Below, piece by piece: positions 9,072-17,172 of a stretch of 64,000 nt of DNA. The stretch is from Anaerolineaceae bacterium (lineage in GTDB: Bacteria > Chloroflexota > Anaerolineae > Aggregatilineales > Phototrophicaceae). Location: contig JAPPOB010000007.1 of NCBI GenBank assembly GCA_028818375.1, forward strand, positions 598,490 through 662,489, written 5' to 3'. Position 1 is the stretch's first letter. Every line of letters starts with the position of its first letter. Position numbers and translations under genes: made by a program. The notes beneath the pieces were generated by a model. The model did not search any database, was not told the origin of the DNA, and saw nothing but the letters and a program-made list of their open reading frames with translations.

Positions 9072-10385
9072 CTAAAGCGACAACACACGCGCCGCACCGG
9101 GCAGGGGGACGACCACGTGGCGGGTATCCACCACCAGTGCGCTGTGGTCGGCCACCTGCTGCCAGTCGATGGCGCTGTGGTCGGTGATGACGACCACACA
9201 ATCCGCCGCAGCCAGTTCTGCCGCATCCAGGTTCTGGCTGTGCAGGCACTGTCCGTCCGGCAGGCGCAGCTGCGGCACCTGTGGGTCGTGGTAGCGGACG
9301 GCGGCGCCCTTCTCCATGAGCAGGGCCAGCACGTCCAGCGCGGGGCTTTCGCGGATGTCATCCACGTCGCGCTTGAAGGCCACGCCAAGCACGAGGACGC
9401 GCGCGCCGCGCACGGCCTTGCCCTCGTCGTTGAGCGCATCGCTGATGCGTTGCGCGACGTGCAGGGGCATGGCGGTGTTGATTTCGCTGGCCACCTCGAT
9501 GAAGCGGGCGTTGTAGTTGAGGGTCTTCAGCTTCCAGCTGAGGTAATGGGGGTCGACCGGGATGCAATGGCCGCCCAGGCCCGGGCCGGGGAAGAAGGGC
9601 ATGAAACCGAAGGGCTTGCTGGCCGCCGCCTCAATCACTTCCCACACGTCGATGTTGAGGCGGTTGCACATCAGCGCCATCTCGTTAACGAGACCGATGT
9701 TGACGGCGCGGAAGGTGTTTTCCAGCAGCTTGGTCATTTCAGCCACGGTGGGCGAACTGACCGGCAGGACCTGGTCGACGGCTGTGGAGTAGAGCGCCAC
9801 GGCGGCTTCGGTACAGGCCGCCGTGATGCCGCCGACAATGCGCGGCGTATTGCGCACGCCAAACTCCGCATTGGCGGGGTCGATGCGCTCGGGGGAGAAG
9901 GCCACGAAGATGCTCTCGCCGGCCACAAGTCCGCGTTCCTGCAAGCGCGGCAGGATGATCTCGCTGGTGGTGCCGGGCCAGGTGGTGCTCTCCAGCACGA
10001 TCAACTGCCCGGCGCGGCATACCTCGACGATCGCGTCCAGGGCGTGCAGGATGTAGGACATGTCTGGGTCGCGTGTCTTGCGCAAGGGGGTGGGCACGCA
10101 GATGCTGATGGCGTCGGCGGCGGACAGCGCCTGGTAGTCGTCGGTGGCGTGTAGCCGGCCAGCCGCGACCAGCGGCGCGACCGTTTCATTGGCGACGCCA
10201 GGGATGTAGCTGCGACCGTCGTTGAGTTGCGCCACCTTGTCCGCGTCCAGGTCCACGCCGGTGACGCGAAAGCCGGCGCAGGCGAACTCAAGCGCCAGCG
10301 GCAGCCCGACATAGCCCAGGCCCACAATGCCGATGCGGGCGCTGCGGGCCTGGAGTTTTTGCAGCAACTTGTCGCGATGATTCAC
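9072..10385 (-). CDS. nucleotide-sugar (UDP-GlcNAc/UDP-ManNAc type) 6-dehydrogenase
   Basis: This 437-residue NAD-dependent enzyme oxidises C6 of a UDP-sugar to a uronic acid. It has the N-terminal Rossmann motif GIVGLGYVGLPLALEF (about 19-34), the central dimerisation segment with KLLENTFRAVNIGLVNE, the catalytic cysteine in GLGGHCIPVDP, and a C-terminal UDP-binding domain with LGVAFKRDVDDIRESP. These features fit the WbpA/WecC subgroup (N-acetyl-hexosamine dehydrogenases) better than UDP-glucose dehydrogenase, though substrate assignment from sequence alone is tentative. It would feed polysaccharide synthesis with the other glycan genes in the window. Confidence 0.88.
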   Translation of the reverse strand: MNHRDKLLQKLQARSARIGIVGLGYVGLPLALEFACAGFRVTGVDLDADKVAQLNDGRSYIPGVANETVAPLVAAGRLHATDDYQALSAADAISICVPTPLRKTRDPDMSYILHALDAIVEVCRAGQLIVLESTTWPGTTSEIILPRLQERGLVAGESIFVAFSPERIDPANAEFGVRNTPRIVGGITAACTEAAVALYSTAVDQVLPVSSPTVAEMTKLLENTFRAVNIGLVNEMALMCNRLNIDVWEVIEAAASKPFGFMPFFPGPGLGGHCIPVDPHYLSWKLKTLNYNARFIEVASEINTAMPLHVAQRISDALNDEGKAVRGARVLVLGVAFKRDVDDIRESPALDVLALLMEKGAAVRYHDPQVPQLRLPDGQCLHSQNLDAAELAAADCVVVITDHSAIDWQQVADHSALVVDTRHVVVPLPGAARVLSL

Positions 10386-10450
10386 GTTGTCCGTCCCTGA
10401 CCGCCGCGCGCGCAGTATACACGAAATGCGGCGGCCAGGGTCCGGCTGCC

Positions 10451-11641
10451 CTATACGTCGGGCGCGGTCGCCAGCGCCTCCTGCGGCAGTTGCTGACCGA
10501 ACTGCTCCAGCCAGGCCTCCATGTCGAGCTCGCCCTGGAAGCGTTCCATCAAGGCTTCCATCAGCGCTTCGACGTCAACGTCCTCGCCAAGGCGTTCCTG
10601 CAGGGCTTCCAGGTCCATCATGGCGCCATGGGGCAGCACACGCCCGTGAAAGCCAAATCGCGGCATGGCGCTGCCCGCGCCGAGTGTCACTTCGAGTTCC
10701 ATGCTCTCGCCGGCCCGCAGCAATTCCAGCTGCAGGGTCTCGCCCGGGTCGTAGGCCAGCAGGCGCTCGCGCAGCGTGCGGCGGGCATCGACCGGGTCGC
10801 CCTCCACCGCCACAACGATGTCCTCCGTCAGCAGACCGGCGGCTTCGGCCGGCGACTCCGGCAGCACGCGCAGGATCAGGGCGCCCTCCTGCTGCTTCAG
10901 TTCGCGCTCCGCGGCGACCTCCGCGTTCAGGTCCAGGTATGCCACGCCCAGCAGGGGCTGACCGGTTTCCATATGGAACTCGAAGTCTTCCGGCAGGGCC
11001 GGCATGCCCTCGCGGGGCATCACGCGCTCGCGGCTGCCCGTGAGGGCTTCGAGCGTCAGCAGTTCACCCTCGCGTTCGACACCCAGGGTCATGGCGGCGC
11101 CAGGCTCCAGCGCGCGGATCAGTTCGGCGGCCTGCAGGGGCGTGTCGACGCTTTCCTCGTTGATGCTGCGCAACAGGTCACCAGCCTGCAGCCCGGCGTG
11201 GGCCGCCGGCGATTCCGGCAGCACGTCCTGCACCAGCACACCCGCCTCGTCGCTCACCAGGCTGACGCCCAGGAAAGCGCTGTCGCGGAAGGCCTGCCAG
11301 CGGAGGACCGGCGTCGTCGCGCTCCCCAGGGTGACGGCGAGTTCCAGCGCTTCCCCGTCACGCAGGACGGTCAGGAAGATTTGCTCGCCGATGGCCAGCG
11401 CCTGGATGGTTGCCGCCAGTTCCACCGGCGCCACGTCAGCGCCGTTGACCCCGGTGATGAAGTCACCTGCCAGCAGCCCGGCGTCTGCTGCCGGTGACCC
11501 GGCCTGCACCTCGCGCACGAGGGCGCCGTCGTCCTCCACGGAAAAGGCGATGCCGAGGAAGGGGCGTTCGCCCGTCTCCTGGGCCATGACTGCGTTGCCC
11601 AGGAGCAGCGTCAGGACCAAAAAAGCAGGGATAATCCGCAT
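10451..11641 (-). CDS. secreted protein with three PDZ domains
   Basis: This 396-residue protein starts at ATG 11641, preceded by GGAGAGA at proper spacing. The first about 20 residues form a signal peptide ending VMAQ. Three PDZ domains follow, recognisable by FLGIAF..SPAADAGLLAGDFITGVNG, FLGVSL..SPAAHAGLQAGDLLRSIN and LLGVAY..SPAEAAGLLTEDIVVAVEG. There is no trypsin-like or other protease domain, unlike HtrA or CtpA. It may be a scaffold or substrate-recognition partner for an envelope protease; the M50 protease gene lies three genes upstream in the same run, which is suggestive only. The C-terminus is acidic and Met/Glu-rich. Confidence 0.75.
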   Translation of the reverse strand: MRIIPAFLVLTLLLGNAVMAQETGERPFLGIAFSVEDDGALVREVQAGSPAADAGLLAGDFITGVNGADVAPVELAATIQALAIGEQIFLTVLRDGEALELAVTLGSATTPVLRWQAFRDSAFLGVSLVSDEAGVLVQDVLPESPAAHAGLQAGDLLRSINEESVDTPLQAAELIRALEPGAAMTLGVEREGELLTLEALTGSRERVMPREGMPALPEDFEFHMETGQPLLGVAYLDLNAEVAAERELKQQEGALILRVLPESPAEAAGLLTEDIVVAVEGDPVDARRTLRERLLAYDPGETLQLELLRAGESMELEVTLGAGSAMPRFGFHGRVLPHGAMMDLEALQERLGEDVDVEALMEALMERFQGELDMEAWLEQFGQQLPQEALATAPDV

Positions 11642-11728
11642 GACTGTCTCTCCTGTTATCACTTCGTATCATTTTTTACGCAGCGACTTTAGGAAAGGTG
11701 TAAATGTCCGCTTAGCGTTCGGTGAGAG

Positions 11729-12760
11729 TCAGCGCTCTTCCTCGTTGTCGCTGCCCCGCATGCGGCGCGAGAGAAAGTCGCCCATCAAGCCGGACATCAG
11801 CATGCTGGAGGGTGAGGGCAGGTCGGACTTGCGTTCATCGGCGTCCCAGCGGTTGTTGCTGCGACGGTTGATCCACGCGCTGTATTCCTCTTCGGCGCCG
11901 GTCAGGAGGGCTTCAAGGGCATCGCGGTCTCCGTCGGCCAGCGCTCCGCGGGCCTGCTGCAGGGTGACCAGCAGGTCATCGAGCCAGCGCAGCAGGGGTT
12001 CGCGGTTGTGCAGCCACTGGTCGCGCAGGTCATCCGGATGCCGGTCGAAGAGCTGGTGCGTCAGGCGACCGAAGGGCGGGTTGGTCAGGCGCTGCAGGTC
12101 GTTCCAGCCGGGGCTGTGCGACAGGCAGTGGAAACTGGCCACGCCCAGCAGCGCGGGCAGATCGACCGTGGCGGCGCTCAGGATGTCGTGCTCCAGGGCG
12201 TCCATGAAGTGCGGCGTCGCGCCCAGCAGGGTGCTGAAGTCGCTGGCCAGTTCCACGGCCGCGCGCGAGCAGTCGGGCGCCGGCATCAGCAGCATGTTGC
12301 CGTCATCGAAGAGGTCTTCCGCGGCGTGGTCGGCATCGTCGACGCCATCAAAGAGGTAACGGGCGTTGACGACTGGCGTCACCTGCACGAGATGCGCATC
12401 TTCGGGCAGGTGTTCCTGCGCCAGTCGCGCAGCAGGCGCCTTCAGTTGCGCCATGTCGAGTACGACCGCGCCCGGCTGCAGGTTGCCCGTCAGGGCCTGC
12501 CATGCCTGACCTTGCTCCGGCAGTGGCAGGGCCAGCACGACGATGTCGCGGTCGCGCGCGGCGCTTGCCAGGTTGCGCTCGATCCTGTCGCAGATGCCGG
12601 CGCGTTTCGCCGTCTCCAGGATGCCCGGGCGCGGGTCAGCGCCGCGGACCTCAAAGTGTTGCGGCGCCCGCTTGCTGCGGTTGCAGCGTCGCAGCGCCAG
12701 CGCGACCGAACTGCCCGTGCGGTCCAGTCCAATGATCGTCACGGTGATGGTTTTGGCCAT
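11729..12760 (-). CDS. prephenate dehydrogenase-like (TyrA-fold) protein
   Basis: This 343-residue protein has an N-terminal Rossmann domain with TIIGLDRTGSSVALALR and the strand DIVVLALPLPEQGQ, in the order seen in TyrA and other prephenate dehydrogenases. A helical C-terminal domain includes PHFMDALEHDILSAATVDLPALLG, resembling the dimerisation half. The catalytic His of true TyrA enzymes is not obvious, and no aromatic amino acid genes are near, so a role in tyrosine synthesis is not claimed. I use ATG 12760 over a GTG six bases upstream because AGGAG sits 7 bases before it. The last 50 residues are polar. Confidence 0.6.
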   Translation of the reverse strand: MAKTITVTIIGLDRTGSSVALALRRCNRSKRAPQHFEVRGADPRPGILETAKRAGICDRIERNLASAARDRDIVVLALPLPEQGQAWQALTGNLQPGAVVLDMAQLKAPAARLAQEHLPEDAHLVQVTPVVNARYLFDGVDDADHAAEDLFDDGNMLLMPAPDCSRAAVELASDFSTLLGATPHFMDALEHDILSAATVDLPALLGVASFHCLSHSPGWNDLQRLTNPPFGRLTHQLFDRHPDDLRDQWLHNREPLLRWLDDLLVTLQQARGALADGDRDALEALLTGAEEEYSAWINRRSNNRWDADERKSDLPSPSSMLMSGLMGDFLSRRMRGSDNEEER

Positions 12761-12814
12761 GGGCACACTCCTGCCTGCTGCGCCTCATTATAGCGGTTGG
12801 CCGGCGGCGCCCGG

Positions 12815-13318
12815 TCAACTGCGCTCGTCCGCCGCGCGCAAGCGCGCCAGCTCGTCATCGTGGCCCGCCCCTCCTGCGTGGTTTTCGATCAGCCAGGCCG
12901 CGCGCGCGCTGGCGCCTGCCGCGCGCGCCATCCGCGCCCCCCAGGCGGGGTGCTGTTCGCAGAGCAGAAAGGGCCGCGCCAGCAGGTCGTTTTCGCTGCC
13001 CCGGGCCAGCCGCCGCGCCAGGGCCGGCGCCAGCGCGGGCAGCAGCACCACCAGGACACGTTGCCAAAGGGGGAAGGGCCAGCGCGTCTTGCCCAGGTCG
13101 TGCAGCAGGGAGGCCACCGCCAGGTCCGGCCCTACGGCGCCTTCGGCCTGCAGCGCGCGCAGCACGCGCAGACTGTGCAGTTGTTCGCTGCGTCGCAGGC
13201 GCATGAAGCATTGTTGCAATTCCGGCGTAAGGCGCCGCTCCGCCAGCGCCTGGTCGACCGGCTGCGCGAAGGCCAGCAGGGCATTCAGCCCCTGGCGCAG
13301 GCGACGCCCGGCGCCCAC
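12815..13318 (-). CDS. small HD-domain phosphohydrolase
   Basis: A 167-residue protein with an HD domain: SLLHDLGKTRWPF gives the central His-Asp, CEQHPAWGARMARAAG gives a further His, and WLIENHAGG the last. These match metal-dependent phosphohydrolases of the HD/HDIG type. An N-terminal His (SEQLHSLRVLRAL) may be the first ligand. The substrate is unknown. The GTG start lies 1 bp past the stop of the upstream M50 gene, so the two are probably translationally coupled; no strong Shine-Dalgarno is needed or seen. Confidence 0.7.
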   Translation of the reverse strand: MGAGRRLRQGLNALLAFAQPVDQALAERRLTPELQQCFMRLRRSEQLHSLRVLRALQAEGAVGPDLAVASLLHDLGKTRWPFPLWQRVLVVLLPALAPALARRLARGSENDLLARPFLLCEQHPAWGARMARAAGASARAAWLIENHAGGAGHDDELARLRAADERS

Positions 13319-13319
13319 C

Positions 13320-13979
13320 TTAACCCAGCAGCAGGCGCGTAAAGCGGAAGGCCGGCCCGCTGATCAACATGCCGAAGAGATTGAAGATGCCGCTGAAACT
13401 GAGCAGGATCAGGGCGAAGAAGGCGTACTGGCTGTACTGGCGCCATTGCGCGCTGCCCCAGGTCCAGGCCTGTTGCGCGGGCAGCAGGGCGTAGACCACG
13501 TGCCAGCCATCCAGCGGAAAGAGCGGCAGCAGATTGAACAGGCAGAGCAGCACGTTGATGAAAACGATGGTCCAGATCATGGTGGCCACCGGCCGCACCA
13601 GCGCCAGCGGCAAGGCGCCAGAGCGCAGCAGGGGCTCCATCATCTGGTAAAGCAGGGCGAAGAGCAGGGCCAGCAGCAGGTTGGCCAGGGGGCCGGCCGC
13701 CACCGCCGCCAGAAAGCCGTAGCGCGGGTTGCGCATGCGCTGCGCCGAGATCGGGGCGGAGCCGAGGATGCCGAAGCCCAGCAGCGCGAACATCAGCCAG
13801 CCCAGCCAGTTGATGTGCACCAGCGGGTTCAGCGTGAGACGACCCTGTTGCGCCGGCACCGGGTCGCCCATCCGGTGCGCGATGTAGTTGTGGGCGAATT
13901 CGTGCACCGTCATGCCCAAGCCGACGGCCACGATGGCGCCCAGAATCCCCTCCAGCGAAAGGTTGCCGAGCAACAGCAC
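13320..13979 (-). CDS. M50 family site-2-type intramembrane metalloprotease
   Basis: This 219-residue polytopic membrane protein has the zinc-binding HEFAHNYIAHRMGDP (HExxH) near the N-terminus and the second signature NLLPLFPLDGWHV (with Asp as third ligand) in a later helix. AAVAAGPLANLLLAL fits the conserved PxxN-like element. It belongs to the minimal, PDZ-less group of site-2 proteases. Targets might be membrane-bound anti-sigma factors or small membrane peptides, but none is visible. The GTG start at 13979 is preceded by GGGAG. It is the first gene of the minus-strand run 13979-7914 and is divergent from the DUF951 gene. Confidence 0.85.
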   Translation of the reverse strand: MLLLGNLSLEGILGAIVAVGLGMTVHEFAHNYIAHRMGDPVPAQQGRLTLNPLVHINWLGWLMFALLGFGILGSAPISAQRMRNPRYGFLAAVAAGPLANLLLALLFALLYQMMEPLLRSGALPLALVRPVATMIWTIVFINVLLCLFNLLPLFPLDGWHVVYALLPAQQAWTWGSAQWRQYSQYAFFALILLSFSGIFNLFGMLISGPAFRFTRLLLG

Positions 13980-14081
13980 GGGATGCTCCCTGCTTCAGGT
14001 TGGCCAACCCCGGCAGTATAGCATGGTCCCTGTGCAGTCCGGCATGACTGCGCTATACTTTTTTGGCGGGCGGAGGCAATC

Positions 14082-14279
14082 ATGGCCGACGTGCAGGAGG
14101 TTCAGGTCGACGACCGCGTGCAGCTTCGCAAGCCACATCCCTGTGGCAGCGACATCTGGGTCGTCTACCGCATCGGGGCGGACATCGGTCTGCGTTGCAG
14201 CGGTTGCCGGCGCAGGGTTTTGCTGACCCGCAGGGAGTTCGGCAAACGCGCGAAACGGCTCCTGCGCGGGCCGCTGTGA
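14082..14279 (+). CDS. DUF951 domain-containing small protein
   Basis: A 65-residue protein matching DUF951 over its full length: VQLRKPHPCGSDIWVVYRIG, then GLRCSGCRRRVLLTRREFGKR. The C...CxxC arrangement suggests a small metal- or nucleic-acid-binding domain. In Firmicutes and Chloroflexota this protein is encoded near ribosomal protein S6 or the GTPase YchF; here neither is adjacent. GGCGGAGG lies 6 bases before the ATG. A -10-like TATACT occurs at 14054-14059. The next gene follows after 36 bp on the same strand. Confidence 0.88.
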   Translation: MADVQEVQVDDRVQLRKPHPCGSDIWVVYRIGADIGLRCSGCRRRVLLTRREFGKRAKRLLRGPL

Positions 14280-14315
14280 TCCCGGCCCTGGTACGAACGC
14301 GCGGAAACACGAGGC

Positions 14316-15551
14316 ATGTTGCTCCAGACGGACAAAAAGAGACGCATCCTGATCCTGATGTCCGATACCGGCGGCGGCCACCGCGCCGCGGCCGAGGCCA
14401 TCCGCGACGCGCTTTTTCGCCGGCCCGGGCCGGAAGCCGTCGCCGTCGAGCTGGTGGACGTCTTCCGCGATTACTCGCCGGCGCCCTTCAAGTACCTGCC
14501 GGAGATCTACCCCTGGTGGGTCAACAACAGCAAGCAGTCCTGGGGCGCAGGTTACAAGCTTTCCAACACGCGCCGGCGCGCCCGCATCCTCTCCACCACC
14601 ATCTTCCACACCCTTGAGCTGGGACTCAAGCGCCTGCTGCGGGAACACCCCGCGGACGTCATCGTCTGCGTGCACTCGGCCCTGGCGCGGCCCACCATGA
14701 AGGCCATGCAGAGCCTGCCGGGCCGCGCCTCCTTTGTGGTGGTCGTGACGGACCTCGTCTCCACCCACCACATGTGGTACGAGCGGCGCGCCGAACGCAC
14801 GCTGGTGCCCACGGCGGCGGCTTTTGCGCGCGGCCTGGAAAACGGCATGATGCAGGAACAGTTGCGGCTCACGGGCCTGCCGGTGCACCCGAACTTCATC
14901 GACGGCCTGACCGACCGGGCCAGCGCGCGCGAGCGGCTGGAGCTTGATCCGCATCAACCGGTTGTGTTGCTGGTCGGCGGCGTGGACGGCATGGGTCCCG
15001 TCTACCGTACGGCGCTGGCCATCAACGATCGGCGGCCACAATGCCAGTTGCTGATCATCACCGGCCGCAACGCGACCCTGCGCCAGCGTCTGCAGTCGGT
15101 CGTCTGGAACCAGCCGACCCGCATCTACGGCTTCCGTCGCGACATGCCGGTGGTGCTGGCGGCGACGGACATCATCGTCACCAAGGCAGGGCCGGCCACC
15201 ATCAGCGAGGCCTGCATCGCCGGCGTCCCGCTCATCCTCTACGACGCCATCCCGGGCCAGGAGAGCGGCAACGTCGACTGGGTCATCGAGCATGGTGTCG
15301 GCGTCTTCACGCCCGACCCGCGTGAGATCGGCGACACGCTGCTCGCCTGGCTGGCGGAAGGGCCGGAGGGCCTGCAACGTCGCTCGCAGCGGGCGCGCGC
15401 CCAGGCCCGTCCCGACGCCGTCTTCGAGATTGCCGCCGACATCTGGCACCTGGCGCAGCAGGGGCCGCAGGCCACGCGCGGCAAGCCCTTGCTGCGCCAG
15501 GGCATCGAGGACCTGGCCGCGGCCACCCTGCGCCGCGCGCGGGACCACTAG
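14316..15551 (+). CDS. MGDG synthase/MurG-like glycosyltransferase
   Basis: This 411-residue GT-B enzyme opens with the MGDG-synthase motif LILMSDTGGGHRAAAEAIRD, used by UgtP and plant MGD1 to bind diacylglycerol and lipid acceptors. The C-terminal half contains VVLLVGGVDGMGP, a strand ending IYGFRRDMP, and VTKAGPATISEACIAGVPLIL, the UDP-sugar-binding region. It probably adds a sugar to diacylglycerol at the cytoplasmic membrane. It follows the DUF951 gene by 36 bp with a weak Shine-Dalgarno. The C-terminal 40 residues are basic and variable. Confidence 0.85.
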   Translation: MLLQTDKKRRILILMSDTGGGHRAAAEAIRDALFRRPGPEAVAVELVDVFRDYSPAPFKYLPEIYPWWVNNSKQSWGAGYKLSNTRRRARILSTTIFHTLELGLKRLLREHPADVIVCVHSALARPTMKAMQSLPGRASFVVVVTDLVSTHHMWYERRAERTLVPTAAAFARGLENGMMQEQLRLTGLPVHPNFIDGLTDRASARERLELDPHQPVVLLVGGVDGMGPVYRTALAINDRRPQCQLLIITGRNATLRQRLQSVVWNQPTRIYGFRRDMPVVLAATDIIVTKAGPATISEACIAGVPLILYDAIPGQESGNVDWVIEHGVGVFTPDPREIGDTLLAWLAEGPEGLQRRSQRARAQARPDAVFEIAADIWHLAQQGPQATRGKPLLRQGIEDLAAATLRRARDH

Positions 15552-15641
15552 CCTGCCCATTGGCCGCAACGTCAGAAGAAACACAGGAAGCCAGGTTTCA
15601 GTGGATTGGCAAGCCGGAGTTCAGGATCCCGGAGGACAGCA

Positions 15642-15794
15642 ATGAGTGCGCCTGAAAAAAGGGACAACAGTCTTGATGTGCGAGAATCCGCCCGGACAGG
15701 AAAGGTAAGACTCACTGGAGAACCCGTTTCGAAAGTGGCTGTCATTGACAAAAACCCTCCCGGTCCGGCCCCTTTGTGCCGGGCGAACGCGTGA
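15642..15794 (+). CDS. possible small hydrophilic protein (50 codons), doubtful
   Basis: An ATG at 15642 has GGAGG 6 bases upstream and opens a 50-residue frame beginning MSAPEKRDNSL and ending CRANA. It is hydrophilic with no membrane segment or known motif. The only support is the well-placed ribosome site and its position in a long gap. Codon use is not as biased as in the neighbouring genes, so it may be chance. Confidence 0.18.
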   Translation: MSAPEKRDNSLDVRESARTGKVRLTGEPVSKVAVIDKNPPGPAPLCRANA

Positions 15795-15900
15795 GCCAGC
15801 CCTGGCCGCTGCTGTTCCACAAGAAAGCGGAGCGGGACCAGCAGGCCTGACCGACCATTGCACCATCCCCCGGACAAAAGACTGACCAAAGCGGATTCGC

Positions 15901-15955
15901 GTTGCGCCGGGCGCAACCTGATTGCAGCCCGTATGGTTCCCATGTACCATGCGGG
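15901..15955 (+). promoter_or_regulatory. two tandem hairpins upstream of nucleotidyltransferase gene
   Basis: The first hairpin (15901-15917) has perfect 7-bp arms GTTGCGC/GCGCAAC around CGG. The second (15928-15955) pairs CCCGTATGGT with ACCATGCGGG around an 8-base loop, with one T-G wobble. They end 33 bp before the ATG at 15989 and leave the GGGAGG ribosome site (15974-15979) free. Possible roles are mRNA stabilisation, an attenuator, or a protein-binding operator; sequence alone cannot decide. Confidence 0.4.
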
Positions 15956-15988
15956 TCCATTGTTCATCATTGCGGGAGGCGCTGACGT

Positions 15989-17068
15989 ATGAAGGCGGTC
16001 ATCCTCGCGGCGGGTCAGGGGACCCGCCTGCGCCCGGTCACCCTCACCATGCCCAAACCGCTGGTGCCGGTCGCCAACAAGGCCCTCATCGAATACGCCA
16101 TCGACCTGTTGCGCGAGGCCGGCCTGGCGGACATCGGCATCGTCGTCAACAGTCTGGATTCGCCCATTCCGAAGCAGCTGGGCGATGGTCGTCAGCTGGG
16201 CGTGCGCCTGGAATACATCGTGCAGGAGGTGCAGCGGGGTCTGGCCCATGCCGCCAGCCTGGCGCAGCCCTTCACCGGCGACGAGCCCTTTTGCATGTTC
16301 CTCGGCGACAACGTCTTCAAGGACCGCCTCGCTGACCTGCTGGCCAACTTCCCTGATTCCGGGGCAGAGGCCGCCGTCGCGCTGACCGAGGTGCCGGATC
16401 CGGAACACTTCGGCATTGCCGAGCTGGACAGCGATGGCGGTCGCATCCGGCGCGTGGTGGAAAAGCCGCAAAACCCGGTTTCCAATCTCGCCATCTCCGG
16501 CGTTTATCTCTTCCGACCCTCGATCTACGAGGCCATCAACAACATTCAGCCTTCCTGGCGCAACGAACTGGAGATTACCGACGCCATCGGGTGGCTCATC
16601 AGCCAGGGCAAGCAGGTCCAGTCCTACATCCTGCAGGGCTGGTGGATCGACGCCGGCAAGCCCGAGTCCATCATCCTCGCCAACCAGGTGCTGCTGGGCG
16701 AGCTGCCCTACACGCCGCCGCCGACCAACCGCGACCAGGTCTGTGGCGATTCCGAGGTCTCGCACCGGGTACTGATTGGCCGTGACAGCCAGATCATCAA
16801 CAGCGTGGTTCGCGGGCCGGTCATCATCGGCGACAAGGTACGCATTCGCAACAGCTACGTCGGTCCCTATACCGCGATCGGCAACAACGTGGTCGTCGAG
16901 GGCAGCGAGATCGAGGACAGCATCGTCATGAAGGAATGCGTCATCCGCAACATGCCGGGCCGCATCGATTCCAGCCTGCTGGCGGACAATTCGCAGGTCA
17001 CCTCGGCCGAGCACCTGCCCGCCGCCCATCGATTGATTCTGGCCGAGAACAGTTATGTGCAACTCTGA
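15989..17068 (+). CDS. glucose-1-phosphate thymidylyltransferase, long RmlA-type nucleotidyltransferase
   Basis: The 359-residue protein has the nucleotidyltransferase motif MKAVILAAGQGTRLRPVT and MPKPLVPV at its N-terminus, FLGDN with the metal-binding Asp, and VEKPQNP in the sugar-binding region. After residue about 240 there is a left-handed beta-helix repeat tail (VIIGDKVRIRNSYVGPYTAIG). This layout is the long RmlA/Cps2L-like form that makes dTDP-glucose or related activated hexoses. GGGAGG precedes the ATG. No rmlB/C/D genes follow, so the dTDP-rhamnose route is not shown. It would supply activated sugar for the glycosyltransferases in this window. Confidence 0.85.
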   Translation: MKAVILAAGQGTRLRPVTLTMPKPLVPVANKALIEYAIDLLREAGLADIGIVVNSLDSPIPKQLGDGRQLGVRLEYIVQEVQRGLAHAASLAQPFTGDEPFCMFLGDNVFKDRLADLLANFPDSGAEAAVALTEVPDPEHFGIAELDSDGGRIRRVVEKPQNPVSNLAISGVYLFRPSIYEAINNIQPSWRNELEITDAIGWLISQGKQVQSYILQGWWIDAGKPESIILANQVLLGELPYTPPPTNRDQVCGDSEVSHRVLIGRDSQIINSVVRGPVIIGDKVRIRNSYVGPYTAIGNNVVVEGSEIEDSIVMKECVIRNMPGRIDSSLLADNSQVTSAEHLPAAHRLILAENSYVQL

Positions 17069-17093
17069 CAGGGCCCTGCATTGAATGATGTTT

Positions 17094-17114
17094 GGGCGAC
17101 ATACCATGTCGCCC
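17094..17114. repeat. palindromic repeat, copy 1 (GGGCGACAT arms)
   Basis: A perfect inverted repeat with 9-bp arms GGGCGACAT/ATGTCGCCC around ACC. The same core, with longer arms, recurs at 28459-28489. Both copies are just downstream of a gene's stop codon (26 bp here). Short dispersed GGGCGAC..GTCGCCC palindromes are common in some Chloroflexota and cyanobacteria. There is no T-run, so factor-independent termination is unlikely. Confidence 0.7.
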
Positions 17115-17172
17115 GGCGACTCATCTAGGCCTTCCAGGTTAAATTCAAGCGCAGGAGACAAAGGGGGTAGTC

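Larger units (their letters stand above)
15552..15988 (+). other. 437-bp intergenic region with structured leader of the nucleotidyltransferase gene
   Basis: This gap holds no strong gene. Two hairpins lie directly before the downstream gene: a perfect one at 15901-15917 (GTTGCGC arms, CGG loop), and another at 15928-15955 (10-bp arms with one G-U pair, 8-nt loop). Neither is followed by a T-run, so they look like a structured leader rather than a terminator. A possible 50-codon ORF is listed separately. I see no recognisable riboswitch class. Confidence 0.45.

Noticed and set aside
14054..14059. Full sigma-70 promoter for the DUF951 gene
   Set aside because: A TATACT is present, but no -35 hexamer lies at 16-18 bp. 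Only the -10 is mentioned in the gene entry.
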